This document shows, piece by piece, positions 48,456 to 59,454 of a DNA stretch of 64,000 nt. The notes beneath the pieces are model-generated. The model saw nothing but the letters and a program-made list of their open reading frames with translations, was not told where the DNA came from and searched no databases. Every line of letters begins with the position of its first letter. Within the stretch, counting starts at the first letter, position 1. Both the position numbers and the translations under genes were made by a program. The stretch is from Panopea generosa (taxonomy: Eukaryota > Mollusca > Bivalvia > Adapedonta > Hiatellidae): positions 42,061,616-42,125,615 of the forward strand of contig CM055901.1 in the NCBI GenBank assembly GCA_029582155.1, written 5' to 3'.

Positions 48456-49082
48456 CATACCTGTCAAATCTCACAGTTTCGCCTTGAGTCTCACGATTTT
48501 GGCAATTAAATCACGGTCTTATGCTGACTATGTAATTTCTCATGCATTTCAATTAAAACAAAATTCACGAAAATCAATACTATGGTTTTATGAATAAATC
48601 AGTTAGAACATTGGTTCGTGTATTACATGTAGTTGTGTCTGACCTAATGTTAGCCACCGGAACCGGTGTTAGTATATAATATACTAACACATAATAATCT
48701 TTACCCGGTGTCAATGTAAACATCATGGCGTCATCTGCTAGTGCTAGTAGCTCACTTCCAAAAAAGAACTATCTTGGAGGTATCGTTAAGCTTTTCTGAC
48801 TACTAAATAGGGTGTGTTTTTTGTAAAAAAATAATTCCCTAGCATCACATCACAGCGTTGCTGTAGCTGAATTACTGTAAATTTATTGCACCAAAATTTG
48901 AAGAAAACATACAAATTTAATGAAAATTTTGGTAAAATAACTGACTGAAACTGTTGTAGGAAACAACCCCAGAACACACCACAGATGATCTAGGAATCAA
49001 TAATATTTGAGGGGGCATGCCCCCAAAACCCCCCTAGAATATTTTCTCACTCTAAGGTTCATTTGAGTCTTGACAGCTATGT
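48456..49082 (+). mobile_element. Probable hAT-like transposon remnant with first-exon-like start
   Basis: The left end CATACCTGTCAAATCTCAC and the complement of the right end, CATAGCTGTCAAGACTCAA, form an imperfect inverted repeat. Inside, 48725 opens a short frame, MASSASASSSLPKKNYLG, running to a possible donor GGAG|GTATCG at about 48780. This looks like the N-terminal leader of a BED/ZNF862-like hAT transposase, from memory of that family's KKYL-type starts. No further transposase sequence is present. Twin palindromes at 48655-48690 lie just upstream. It could instead be the first exon of an unknown gene. Confidence 0.4.
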
Positions 49083-49869
49083 GTAAGGCATGTGAAATTA
49101 CAAGCACTCAACTATCTCATTGGTATGAAAAATATTGCTCATGACCCTTTTTTTCTCATTCATTCCTTCATTTAAATACGGTACCTCAAACTCTGAACCA
49201 AATATTTGCTAGTGCAGTCTTACCTTCGTTGAGACTACAGATGTAAATGGAAGATGTTTGCTTCCGCCTAATGGTATTGCATTAATAGAATATTTACGAT
49301 GCTAATTAAAATAAATAATTAAGCATGTAAACATTCATGGTATTGATTACAGGCACACTACACGACAATACCATACATTGTCTGGTTCATGTTAAAGTAC
49401 AGTGTGTAGGCATGGAGTGGCATGGATGGTCCCACTTTCCTTAGGCCAGGGGATCATTAAACTTTCAAGTATGCAGACAATTGCAGTTTGTGTCTGCTCA
49501 GCCCTAGAACTGAGGTCAAATTTACTGTGAGTCTGAGGCCAATTCTAGGCAGTGGCAGATTCAGAACTTGATATTGAGGTGGAAGTATGGAGTAATTGTT
49601 GACAAATTTTCAATACTGGATTGAGGAGGTGGGGATTCTGAATCTGAATTCCCATCGTGAGCCCAAACCTTACTATTATTTACTTAAAGCTACATAATCT
49701 ATAGTTTACACCATTAGATAATGACACAGATATTTTGGTTCCATCCTATTATCCCCTTCATCAGTATAGAAAAAATCAGCACTTTCAATATTGCCTATCA
49801 TTATTGTTGAAATGATTTGCACAGTAAAATGGTTTTGTGTTTAGAAATGATAAAAATAACTAAATTTTA
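49083..49869. other. No gene or repeat recognised
   Basis: Unique-looking intronic sequence. Confidence 0.45.
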
Positions 49870-50040
49870 AAGATCACTGTCGCTGCTGAGGTAGTGGGTT
49901 TGAGCTTCAACAACTTTATATGAGAAAGCTAGTCTGAGTTATAGAAAGGTGTATTTCTGCTCAGATTCATTTTGGGGTCTGCCTCCACCAAACTGAATGT
50001 CATATAATACCTTTAATGTGATATTAAACCTTAAAGTAAG
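49870..50040 (+). mobile_element. Decayed SINE, family of 38025 and 59455
   Basis: TGCTGAGGTAGTGGGTTTGAG retains a box B-like segment, with TTTCTGCTCAGATTCATTTT and GTGATATTAAACC at the tail, as in the two better copies. Confidence 0.5.
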
Positions 50041-50084
50041 GAAAATGAAATTTAACATTAATACATTGAGCATACCCACCTTTG

Positions 50085-50715
50085 TAATTGACCAAATTCT
50101 TGTCCGCGCTATTTCTCTACAACCCCATGTTGGAATTTTATGAAACTTGCTAGGATGCATCACTACCAAGTGGAGATGCGCATATTATATTTGTGTTCCG
50201 GTTCGATGATTTTCATGGAGTTATGGCCCTTTCATTGAGTCTGACCAAATTATTGTCCGTGCTATTTCTCTACAACCTCAGGTTGGAATTTTATGAAATT
50301 TGCTATGTTTGTATTCCAGTTTGATGGTTCTTCATGGAGTTGTGGCCCTTTCATTCTGTCTGTGACCAAACTCTTCTCCACTCTGCAGTTTCTCTACAGC
50401 CTCTGGTTGGAATTTTATGAAACTTGCTAGGATGCATGATTACCAAGTGGAGATTTGCATATTGTCTTCATGATACTATTTCTCTACAAAATCTCGTTTT
50501 AATTTTGTAAAACTAGCTAGGGTATGCACTTATTGTCATTTTGTTCCAGTTCAATGATTTGCGAATGAGTTCTGTCAGGTGCAGAGTCACATATTGTTCC
50601 TGCTATGCAGTTTGGTATTTTCAACCAAGTAGCCATCAGCACTAAGGGAATATGGTACAGAGTCAAAAACTCAATTGGGGAGCATTCATCAGTTTCACCT
50701 ATATTTTCTTGTTTT
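50085..50715 (-). mobile_element. Tandem-core element, TGCTCCCC family, copy 3, head missing
   Basis: It starts inside a core unit (ACCAAATTCTTGTCCGCGC), holds about three units, and ends CAATTGGGGAGCATTCATC to TTTTCTTGTTTTAG. The hairpin head is absent. Confidence 0.7.
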
Positions 50716-50734
50716 AGTTATTCTATTCTATTAA

Positions 50735-50872
50735 CACTGTCACACCACAGAGCCATTGTCTGATACCACTCCAAGTCATAATATTGTGACACCGGGCTGA
50801 CCAGATCTAGAACTATCCTCTTTATGCTAAGCATGAGCGGAGGAAGCTTCCAGTACCATTTTTAGCTCGACT
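50735..50872 (-). mobile_element. SINE body fragment, family of 14325-14632
   Basis: TGATACCACTCCAAGTCATA, GACACCGGGCTGACCAGATC and GAGGAAGCTTCCAGTACCAT match the family body. There is no tRNA-like head. Confidence 0.5.
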
Positions 50873-51060
50873 ATTCAGAGAATAAAGAGAGCTATTCTAC
50901 TCACCTAGACGTCGGCGTCACACCTTGGTTAAAGTTTTGCATGCAAGTCCCTATCTCAGTAACCATTGCATGTATTGCCTTGAAACTTTACACAAATCTT
51001 CTTAGTCATCAACCCAACTACACTAACTAAGTAAGATAACTCTTGCATGAATATAATACA

Positions 51061-51660
51061 AATTATTGCCCTTGTTTGTCTCAGTAACCATTGCATGTAT
51101 TGCCTTGAGACTTTACACAAGCCTTCCTAGTCATCAAGCCTACTACAATAACTAAGTAAGATAACTCTTGCATGAATAAAATGCAAATTATTGCCCTTGT
51201 TTGACTAAGAAATTCTGGTTAAAGTTTTATGTGCAAGTACCATCAAGTCTATATCTCACCAGCCACTCAATGTGTTTGACTGAAATGTTACACAAGTCTT
51301 CCCAGTCATCAACCCTACTACAGTTACTAAGTTAGCTAACTCTTGAATGAATATAATGCAAATTATTGCCCTTGTTTGTCTCAGTAACCATTGCATGTAT
51401 TGCCTTGAGACTTTACACAAGCCTTCCTAGTCATCAAGCCTACTACAATAACTAAGTAAGATAACTCTTGCATGAATAAAATGCAAATTATTGCCCTTGT
51501 TTGACTAAGAAATTCTGGTTAAAGTTTTATGTGCAAGTACCATCAAGTCTATATCTCACCAGCCACTCAATGTGTTTGACTGAAATGTTACACAAGTCTT
51601 CCCAGTCATCAACCCTACTACAGTTACTAAGTTAGCTAACTCTTGAATGAATATAATGCA
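51061..51660. repeat. Perfect 300-bp tandem duplication
   Basis: 51061-51360 and 51361-51660 are identical at all positions I compared, and the match continues for about 17 bp more. Flanking units of the same element are far more divergent. Confidence 0.95.
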
Positions 51661-51732
51661 AATTATTGCCCTTGTTTGACTTAGAAAATCTGGTTAAAGT
51701 TTTGCATGCAAGTATTATCAATATCTCAGTAA

Positions 51733-52698
51733 CAGGCCTTCTAAAATTCCAAAATGCAAATCGGTCCAGGTTTTTTACTACCGTAAGAATCGCACTTATT
51801 TATAAAAAATCACTAAAATTGCCTTACATTATGCCATTACATGTATGCATACCCCACCCACCATGTCAGCTGCATCGTGTATTTCTCCGTTTATTTATTA
51901 ATAGGAAACGATTTCAAGTATTTAAAACATACCTTATCACAATGTGTACATTTTAATGACTGACATTATGTTTCCACTTTACTGAATAATTTTCATTATA
52001 TTAAAAATGTTCAATCGAACCGGAAGTGATGCAAGTTCCGGAAGCTGCGTGAAATAATCACCGTGGAAACCAATGTAACGGTTCAACCACCAAAATAAAT
52101 CATTCAGAACCTGTCCCACATCAAAACAAAATCGGTCCGGCTTTTATCACTTTCATTAATTAATGTCATTAATTTTATAATTAAAATTATTTTTTTTAAA
52201 AAAATGAAACAAACAAGTAACACCGCACGTTTTATCAAATATTTTAATGACGCAAACAATATTCGGGCCGACCGTCCCAGCTTTGGCTAGCGGTATATCA
52301 AAGAAATATACGAACACAAACACAGTCTTTTGATGAACCGACAGAACGCTATGGGTCACTGATCACACATCGAAGGCATGCTACATAGCGATAGACTCTT
52401 CCGATAAACTCCCCTAATACCGTCAATGGTTTAGTCGAAATTGACATCATTTCGCACAGCAGGTGACAAAACAAACGGATTATTGGGTCAAATTATATTG
52501 CCGCAAGGCGTATTTCGCAGGTCAGTATGGCATGGTAAGAGCAATTTATGAGATTTTATACGACCGATAGAAAATATCTGGACCGATTTTTTATTGAACT
52601 TTGAAAATATCTGGACCGATTTTTTATTAAACTTTGAAACAAAAAACGGTTTTGAACTTCAGAAATCGGTCCAAAAACCGGCAATTTTAAAAGGCCTG
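51733..52698. mobile_element. Non-autonomous hAT-type element, 966 bp
   Basis: The ends CAGGCCTTCTAAAATT and AATTTTAAAAGGCCTG are inverted repeats with one mismatch. Flanks CTCAGTAA (left) and CTCGGTAA (right) form an 8-bp target duplication with one change, the hAT hallmark, and lie inside a repeated host sequence that shows the unoccupied site (TCTCAGTAACCATTGCATG). Subterminal ATCGGTCC/GGACCGAT motifs occur near both ends. There is no transposase frame. The segment at about 52268-52485 is distantly similar to 27336-27545. Confidence 0.85.
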
Positions 52699-53323
52699 CT
52701 CGGTAACCAATGCATGTATTGACTTGAAACTTTACACAAACCTTCCTAGTCATCAAACAAGTTTTGCATGCAAGTACCATCAAGTCCAGAATTATATCAC
52801 CAACCACTTAATGTATTTAATTGAAACTTTACACAAGCCTTCCCAGTCATCAACTGTGCTACAATAACTAAGTAAGATAACTCTTCCAAAAATAAAATGC
52901 AAATTATTGCCCTTCTTTGACTTAGATTTTGGTTAAAGTTTTGCATGCGAGTACCTTCAAGTCCATATTACACCAATCACAATGTATTTGATTGAAACTT
53001 AACATATGGCTTTGTATTCATAAAATCAACTAAATTAATCAAGTCAGATTTTTTTTGCAAATTTGGGCCTTTGTTTGACTTAGAAATTTAATAACTCAGC
53101 AGTCACTGCATGTATTTGATTGAAACTTCATACACGATATTGCAGTTATGAGACCTACTCACTTTTGTCAATTTTGTAAGTTAGGTAACTCTTATTTGCT
53201 TGGATTTGTCATGTACTGTCTCAACAAGACATGGCTGTTAATATTACAACTAAAAGATTGTTGATAGTAATGTTTAACACAATACAGTGTAATACAATTT
53301 TAGATAAAAATAATGAACCATTT

Positions 53324-53480
53324 TTATGCCCCCACAATTTAAAGAATGAAAAGGGGAACATATTGTGTTACCGCTATCTGTCTGTCCGTTGGTTTGTTCA
53401 TCCATTAGTACATTATCAAGGTCATTGTTTCTAAAAATAGAAAATTGTTTCTGTTCCATAACTTAAGTTTCCTTTCTATT
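53324..53480 (-). mobile_element. Tandem-core element fragment abutting a PTP exon
   Basis: TTATGCCCCCACAATTTAAA, CTGTCTGTCCGTTGGTTTG and TATCAAGGTCATTGTTTC lead into CCATAACTTAAGTTTCC, similar to CAATAACTCAAGTTTCTC in the relative at 28881-29390. The splice acceptor tract of the exon at 53486 follows within a few bases. Confidence 0.55.
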
Positions 53481-53485
53481 TTCAG

Positions 53486-53562
53486 ATGACCATGCCTTTG
53501 TGAAGTTAAAGAGTATACCACAAGGGGACACTAGTGACTACATAAATGCCAGCTACATTGAG
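53486..53562 (+). CDS. Receptor-type PTP, second exon seen (DYINASYIE)
   Basis: This 77-nt exon follows the acceptor CTTTCTATTTTCAG and precedes the donor GAG|GTAGTT. Its first two bases complete a Tyr codon from the 14783 exon, and 25 codons follow: DHAFVKLKSIPQ, GDTSDYINASYIE. DYINASYI is one of the most conserved PTP-domain motifs, so the family is secure. The 77-nt size and phase (in 1, out 0) fit the exon pattern I recall for vertebrate receptor PTPs. It is separated from the previous exon by about 38.6 kb. Repeats lie on both sides: a tandem-core fragment up to the acceptor, and a MITE starting 18 bp after the donor. Confidence 0.87.
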
Positions 53563-53580
53563 GTAGTTTCCTTCATGGTC

Positions 53581-53857
53581 ACTTTAAAAGGGAGTATATC
53601 AGCAAAAACACTTTAAATGTCTCAAAAATCAAATTATTTTTAAAATGGATAAAAAGCATCTCGTTATCATTAATAAATAAAGTCAAAATAGTTTGGTATG
53701 TCAAATCCACCAAGCTATGGCGAACCTTATATTTTATTTGCAGTGTTAAACTTGAACCGAAATCCCCATTCTAAAAATAGACAGCTCTTAAATAATGTTT
53801 AAAAATGTTTATTGCCAAATTTAAAATTTTGAACAATCTTAGTACATTCCCTTTAAT
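53581..53857. mobile_element. MITE-like element just downstream of the exon donor
   Basis: Begins TTTAAAAGGGAGTATATCAG and ends near ACATTCCCTTTAATATCAG, with AAAGGGA/TCCCTTT complementarity at the ends. The interior (CATTAATAAATAAAGTC, CCCATTCTAAAAATAGACAG) matches an arm of the foldback at 10914-11931. Confidence 0.65.
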
Positions 53858-54280
53858 ATCAGTCAAAATTGCAGGGACTTCCGAATATCTTATTTTACAT
53901 GCAATCACTATATTCCATTTTAATGGTTCCCAACTTTGAAAGGGCCTTTAGAATTATTTGAGATGCATAATAATTATTATTTCGAGATTGTTTCTAAACT
54001 TTATGTTAAAGATCTAGGAGAAATATAATGTGAGAGATCAAAGATTCTTCCCAATTTGATGGAATTCTTCCAAATGACATGTAGCAGATAGGTTAATAAA
54101 AGTCTGAGGCACTAAGTTCAAAATTTTTAAAAAAAGTCAGAACATTCCTTTTTCAAGATATCTAGGTAATTATTCGTGAAAATGGAATAAATTTGATTAA
54201 TCAAACTTTCTGTGATTTTTCAACCATTGCTGGTATAATTAATATAACACATTTGTCTTAAATATAAAACATTGCTGTGT
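53858..54280. other. No gene or repeat recognised
   Basis: AT-rich intron. Confidence 0.45.
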
Positions 54281-55075
54281 TTAGCCCACCTGAGCTGAAG
54301 GCTCACAGGTGAGCGTTTGTGATTGCTTGGTGTCCCTCATCTGTTGTCCGTAGTTAACTTTTAGCTTCTAACAACTTCTCCTCTGAAACCACTGGGCCAA
54401 TTTTGATATAACTTTACAGAAATGTTCCTTGGGTGATCCTCTACCAAGTTTGTTCAAGCCATCTTGATTTGTCAAAAAACATGGCCGTCAGGGGGTGGGG
54501 AAAGTTTAATTAGTAAAAACTTAAAAAATCTTTTTGTTAGAAAATACTGGCTCGATTTTAAAATAATTTCACAGAAATGTTCCTTGGAGGAACCCTTACC
54601 AAGTTTGTTCAAACTGTAGTGATTCGTCAAAGAATTTGGCAGTCAGGGGATGGGGTTAGTTAACAATATAAGCTATAGTAAAAATTAAAAAAATCTTTTT
54701 GTCAGAAACCACCGGATCAATTTTAAAACAATTTTGCAGAAATGTTCCTTTGGTGACCCTTTACCAAGTTTGTTTGAGCCGTTGTGATTTTTTAAAAAAC
54801 ATGACCGCCACAGTGAGGTGCTAGTTTACTATATAGGCAGCTATAGTAAAAACTTCAAAAGCCTTCTTGTCAAAATCTACTGACCTGATTTCAATGTATT
54901 TTCACTGACATTTACCATGGGTGAACCTCTACCAAGTTTGAACTCTTCTATGCATCTGTTACATCTTCAAAACAAATCAAAATTTTGCCCATTTTGTTTT
55001 TCTGGAATTTTAAGTGTGCATGTATTATATAATCTTCTAAGTTGGGTGACTCAAGCTCAGTCAGGTGAGCAATAT
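54281..55075 (-). mobile_element. Tandem-core element, GCCCACCTGAGC family
   Basis: The head TTAGCCCACCTGAGCTGAAG pairs with GGCTCACAGGTGAGCG to form a hairpin, followed by TCCCTCATCTGTTGTCCG. The core has about four units of 153-165 bp with GAAATGTTCCTTGG, CTCTACCAAGTTTG and AAAACATGGCCGTCA-like blocks. The tail is CTCAGTCAGGTGAGCAATATG. Confidence 0.7.
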
Positions 55076-55379
55076 GACTGGATGCCAACTGAGATGTCAT
55101 TTAAAGTCCTGAGCTTCTGACAGAATAAGCCCATGAAAACCTGGAGCCCATTTCACTAATGTTCATAAGTCTTGAGATTTTTGTACGGATAAATTGTGAC
55201 ACCTTGGAACATTTCATTTGCTAAGTATTTTTGCAATTTTTAAAATGACTACACTCTGGTCCTGTTATAACGCGGTCCAATATACTTTTTTTATTAAAAA
55301 CTCACAGTATAATAATTGATGTATTGATAAAAAATCTCAACTAAATTGCTGTTTCCGAGCTCATTATGTTTTTCAAACT
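55076..55379. other. No gene or repeat recognised
   Basis: Intronic sequence. Confidence 0.4.
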
Positions 55380-55545
55380 GTAACTGTGTATTTGTGCATC
55401 AATTACACCTTGATAATTCAGACTGACATGAAAACAACTTCTTATTGTTATAAACAACATCGCTTTTAATTGATTTACACTGGCAAACAATGGTCTGTCA
55501 TATTTATCACACATGTCATGTATTTGTTTATGGTACTTCAATCTA
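55380..55545 (+). repeat. Dispersed repeat, copy 2 (partner 47500-47700)
   Basis: GTGCATCAATTACACCTTGA, CATCGCTTTTAATTGATTTA and CATATTTATCACACAT occur in the same order as at 47500-47700. Confidence 0.75.
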
Positions 55546-56086
55546 GTCTAATCAAAAGTGTAGTGCAGAGCACATTGGGATATTTACAATGCAGTTCCGC
55601 ATATATCGCAGCTTCATTCCGTGGATCTCAGCAACAGGCAAAATACAACAGTTCATAAAATGATGTAGATGAAAAACTAAAAGAATTGGTGATTTTCAGC
55701 TCTACTGGCCAAAGGCCAGAAGTGCTTATGCGATGACGCGTTGTCCGTCATCTGTTGTGTGTAGCCTGTCGTCTGTTGGCAGCACTTTCTCTGAAACCAC
55801 TAGGCCAATTAAACTGAGACGTCACATGGATGTTTCTATTGCAAAGGAAACTATCCAGAAGATTTTTTCGATCTGAAATTCCAAGATGGCCACCATTACT
55901 GAAAATATTCAAAAACTTAAAAAATCTTCTTCTAATGAACGGCCCAACAGATTTTCAAAATGTTTATGTAGTAATGATGACCAACTATAGGTTTGTTAGA
56001 TTTGTTCAAATGGTGTCCCTAGGGTTAAAATGACCCCGCCCCAAGGGTTCAGTTAGGGGACACATGTCATTATAATAAATATTTTT

Positions 56087-58120
56087 ATGCCCCCCCAAAA
56101 TTTTATAGTAATCACAGCGTCCGTCTGTCTTTCTATCTGTCCGTCCTACCGGGCAAACAAATGGGTAGTTAAGTGTCTAGGGTTTAGGGTTAGTAATTTT
56201 TATCGACAGTTGAAAAGCTGTTGAAAAATAATTACGTGGCTGTTTCTAGACATTTAAAAAACAGCATTTATGTGGCTTTTTTTCTCTTACGTGGCTAAAA
56301 TTTTCTAAAATTTAGCCACACAAGTATACGATTGATGCAAAGAAGCCACTTAAATACCCATTCGTGAGAACGTCCGTCTGTCCGTCCGTCCTTCCGACGG
56401 TATTTTGTTTCCTGCCTGTAACTTTGTCATGCATAGATGGATTTTGTTGAAACTTGCTACAGATGATCAACATAACATGATGACATGTTCTGAGTAAGAA
56501 CTACACCCGTACCTCAAAGGTCAACGTCACAATTTGACTTTGTTTGACTACACTCTGATTTTGTGTGAGATTTCATTTCCGTTCTGTAACTTTGTCATGC
56601 ATAAATTGATTTTGTTGATACTTGCTACAAATGATCAACATAACATGACAACGTGTCACGAGTAAGACCCACACCCGTACCTCAAAGGTCAAGGTCACAA
56701 TTTGACTTTGTTTGACAACACTTTTGAGTTTGTGAGATTTCATTTCGGGCCTGTAACTTTGTCATACATAGATGGATTTTGTTGATACTTGCTACGAATG
56801 ATCAACATAACATGATGACGTGTCCTGAATAAGACCCACACCCGTACCTCAAAGGTCAAGGTCACAATTTGACTTTGTTTGACAACACTGAGTTTGTGTG
56901 AGATTTCGTTTCTGGCCTGTAACTTTGTCATGCATAGATGGATATTGTTGATACTTGCTACAAATGATCAACATAACATGACGACATGTCGCGAGTAAGA
57001 CCCACACCCATACCTCAAAGGTCAAGGTCATAATTTGAGTTTGTTTGACAACACTTTGAAGTTTGTGTGAGATTTTTTGTCCAGTCTGTAACTTTGTCAT
57101 GCATAGATGAATTTTAATTAAAATAGCTACAAATGATCAACATAACATGATGACATGTCACGAGTAAGACCCACACCCATACCTCATAGGTCAAGATCAC
57201 AATTTGAGTTTGTTTGACAACACTTTGAGTTTGTGTGAGATTTTTTGTCCAGTCTGTAACTTTGTCATGCATAGATGGGTTTTATAAATACTTGCTACAA
57301 ATGATCAACATAACATGACGATGTCTAGCAAGTAAGAACCATACCCATACTTCAAAGGTCACGGTCACACTTTGAGTTTGTTTGACAACACTTTCAGTCT
57401 GTTTGAGATTTTGTGTCTGGCCTGTACCTTTGTCATGCATAGATGGATTTTATTAATACTAGCTACAAATGACCAACATAACATGACGATGTGTCGCGCG
57501 TTACACCCAGAATCCCAATTCAAAGGTCAAGGTCACAATTTAACTTTGGTTGATGACACTTTCAGTCTGATTGAGATTTGGTGTCTGGTCTGAAACTTTG
57601 TCACCTATGGATAAATTTCAAAAACACTTGGCTCAGTTCATCAGCATGACATTACAAAGTGTCTAGTGTAAGACCCACATACGTACCTCAAAGGTCAAGG
57701 TACGCACTTTCAGTCTGTGTGAGATTTCTTGTCCGATCTATAACTTTGTCATCTTTGGATATATTTTGAAAACACTAAGCTCAGTTGATAAACATGACAT
57801 AATTAAGTGTTGCATGTAAGACCCTAGACACGGTCACACTTTGAGTATGTATGACAACACTTTGAATCTGTTTGAAATTTCACGTCTGTCCTATAACTTT
57901 ATCATGCATGGATTGATTTCAAAAACACTTGGTTCAATTTATCAATTGATCAACAATTGATCTGTAACTTACATTTAGGGATTTTAAAAAAGCTTGACCT
58001 AATTGATCAGCATATCATGATAATGTTTCACCTGCATTTAACTGTTGAAATACCCAGACCATTACATCAGATGTCAAAGTCAAGGTTACAGAAAGGTCAA
58101 GGTCATGCTTTATTGTAAAA
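56087..58120 (-). mobile_element. Tandem-core element, ATGCCCCCC family, copy 2, tail missing
   Basis: It begins ATGCCCCCCCAAAATTTTAT with CACAGCGTCCGTCTGTC. About ten units of roughly 166 bp follow, with AACTTTGTCATGCATAGATG, CTACAAATGATCAACATAAC and CTCAAAGGTCAAGGTCAC. It parallels 8224-9415 almost to its end, then stops at TTATTGTAAAAAAAACCA, where a 70-bp tandem duplication begins. The final TTTGGGGGGCAT end is missing. Confidence 0.75.
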
Positions 58121-58255
58121 AAAACCAACAGTATGTCAGATATGTTCATATTTGGCATAAATTATCCCTATGTGTAGGGGTTTTGTAAAAAAAAACAACA
58201 GTATGTCAGATATGTTCATATTTGGCATAAATTATCCCTATGTGTAGGGGTTTGA
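58116..58255. repeat. 70-bp tandem duplication
   Basis: AACAGTATGTCAGATATG, CATATTTGGCATAAATTATC and CCCTATGTGTAGGGGTTT occur twice at 70-bp spacing, nearly identical. Confidence 0.9.
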
Positions 58256-58749
58256 TTGCAGATAAGAATTTAGGGTCTTAATTTATATAGGAATATTAAA
58301 GGGAAAACTGAATTTTTTCATTTTGCATCCATGTGTACAAAAAACTTCTTTTTAAAATTTGAATCATTTCTGCTCATAACAAATTGCTAAGAGTGGGTGA
58401 TTGAAGTTCTGACAAATTAAGGGGCTGGGTTGTATATGGGTTCTGTAAAGGGTAATATATTTTTTTTACAGATGAATGGTATGGGAATTTAAAGTATTTC
58501 CTTTTCATACCCAAGTAATTAAATTTTTGTTCAGTATTGGTATTGTAGGGGTATTTATCCATAAGTTGTTAAGACGACCCCCCATAGAGGGTCAATATTG
58601 TGAAATTTTAAAAAGTGCTATGGCGACTATGAGTCAGTAGAGCATCCTCAGGCCCTCTTGGGCCTCTTGTTTTTTTCGTAACTTCAAATTTTACACTAAG
58701 TATTGGATGGAATACATTTTAATGATTCTCTTCTTGTTTAAATTTTCAG

Positions 58750-58786
58750 GGGTATCATGGTGGAAAAGAATACATTGCAACTCAGG
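58750..58786 (+). CDS. Receptor-type PTP, third exon seen (GYHGGKEYIATQG)
   Basis: This 37-nt exon follows the acceptor TTAAATTTTCAG and ends at the donor CAGG|GTAAGG, leaving one base of the Gly codon (phase 1). It encodes GYHGGKEYIATQ plus G, which continues SYIE from the 53486 exon to give SYIEGYHGGKEYIATQG. Vertebrate receptor PTPs commonly have a 37-nt exon at this point, coding GY...YIATQG, so the structure supports a true orthologous exon. The next exon, expected to code for P(L)..T..DFW, and the HCSAGxGR catalytic loop are not in the window. Adjacent upstream intron sequence is the tail of the tandem-core element. Confidence 0.87.
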
Positions 58787-59454
58787 GTAAGGATTCAACC
58801 ACATTTGTAGATATTTTGTTGCAATTGAATATTTTTACCTATATAATTATGTATTTGGCTCATTGTTTTTGTTCTTTTCCTCTGTCCATTTGTATCTCCG
58901 TCTGTCTGTGACAAAATCTTTCCCAGAGAACTTATCCAACATCTGTGGTTGGATTTTGCTATAACTTGCTATGAAGGATGTGTGTCAGGTCTAGTTGAAC
59001 ATGTTTCTTTTGTGTTCCCTTTGCATTTTTAAAATAAAAAGCCTTGTCATTTTTCTTGAACTAAAATACCATTTCAGTGACACTTGCTGAGAAGGATGGG
59101 TATGTAATCTAGTTGTGCATGTCCCTTTTCAGTTTGCATTTTGATTTGGTGATTTTCAAACTGCGGATGTTGGAATTAAGAATCTGTGTTTCCTCTTTTG
59201 AACCATCAGTTCACTGAAGCATTGATTTTCATATCATTTTTGCATTCTAGTTTAATGATTTTTGGCAGAGTTATGGCCTCTTGAGTTTTTTAAATGATAA
59301 ATCTTGCCAGTGCTTCTTTAGCACAATCAACAACCACATTTTGACAAACTTGCTGATTGATCATTGTGAAGCCTTGATGTGCATATCCACTTTGCTATTT
59401 TTGGCCATTGCAGTATCATCACCGATCCTTATACCCACCAGGTGGGGACCTCTG
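58787..59454. other. Intron; one decayed repeat-like block
   Basis: TCTGTCCATTTGTATCTCCG and TGTGGTTGGATTTTGCTATA resemble a degraded tandem-core unit of the TGCTCCCC type. No next PTP exon is visible. Confidence 0.4.

Larger units (their letters stand above)
50873..53230 (-). mobile_element. Tandem-core element, AGCTCGACTATT family, with duplication and hAT insertion
   Basis: The head AGCTCGACTATTCAGAGAAT and AAAGAGAGCTATTCTACTC contains ATTC/GAAT and AGCTC/GAGCT complementarity. It is followed by GTCGGCGTCACACCTTGG and repeated blocks with AACTAAGTAAGATAACTC, GCAAATTATTGCCCTTG and AAGTACCATCAAGTC. A perfect 300-bp unit occurs twice (51061-51360, 51361-51660) and a 966-bp element is inserted at 51733-52698. 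The right end is eroded near 53230. No protein is encoded. Confidence 0.65.
55698..58676 (-). mobile_element. Tandem-core element, AGCTCTACTGGCC family, hosting another element
   Basis: The head AGCTCTACTGGCCAAAGGCC contains the hairpin GGCC-AAA-GGCC, then GCGATGACGCGTTGTCCG. The tail at 58631-58676 has GTCAGTAGAGCATCCTCAGG and CCCTCTTGGGCCTCTTGTTT, with TAGAGC and GGCC complementary to the head. Most of the interior is the inserted ATGCCCCCC-family element at 56087-58120, so the two are nested. Confidence 0.6.
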
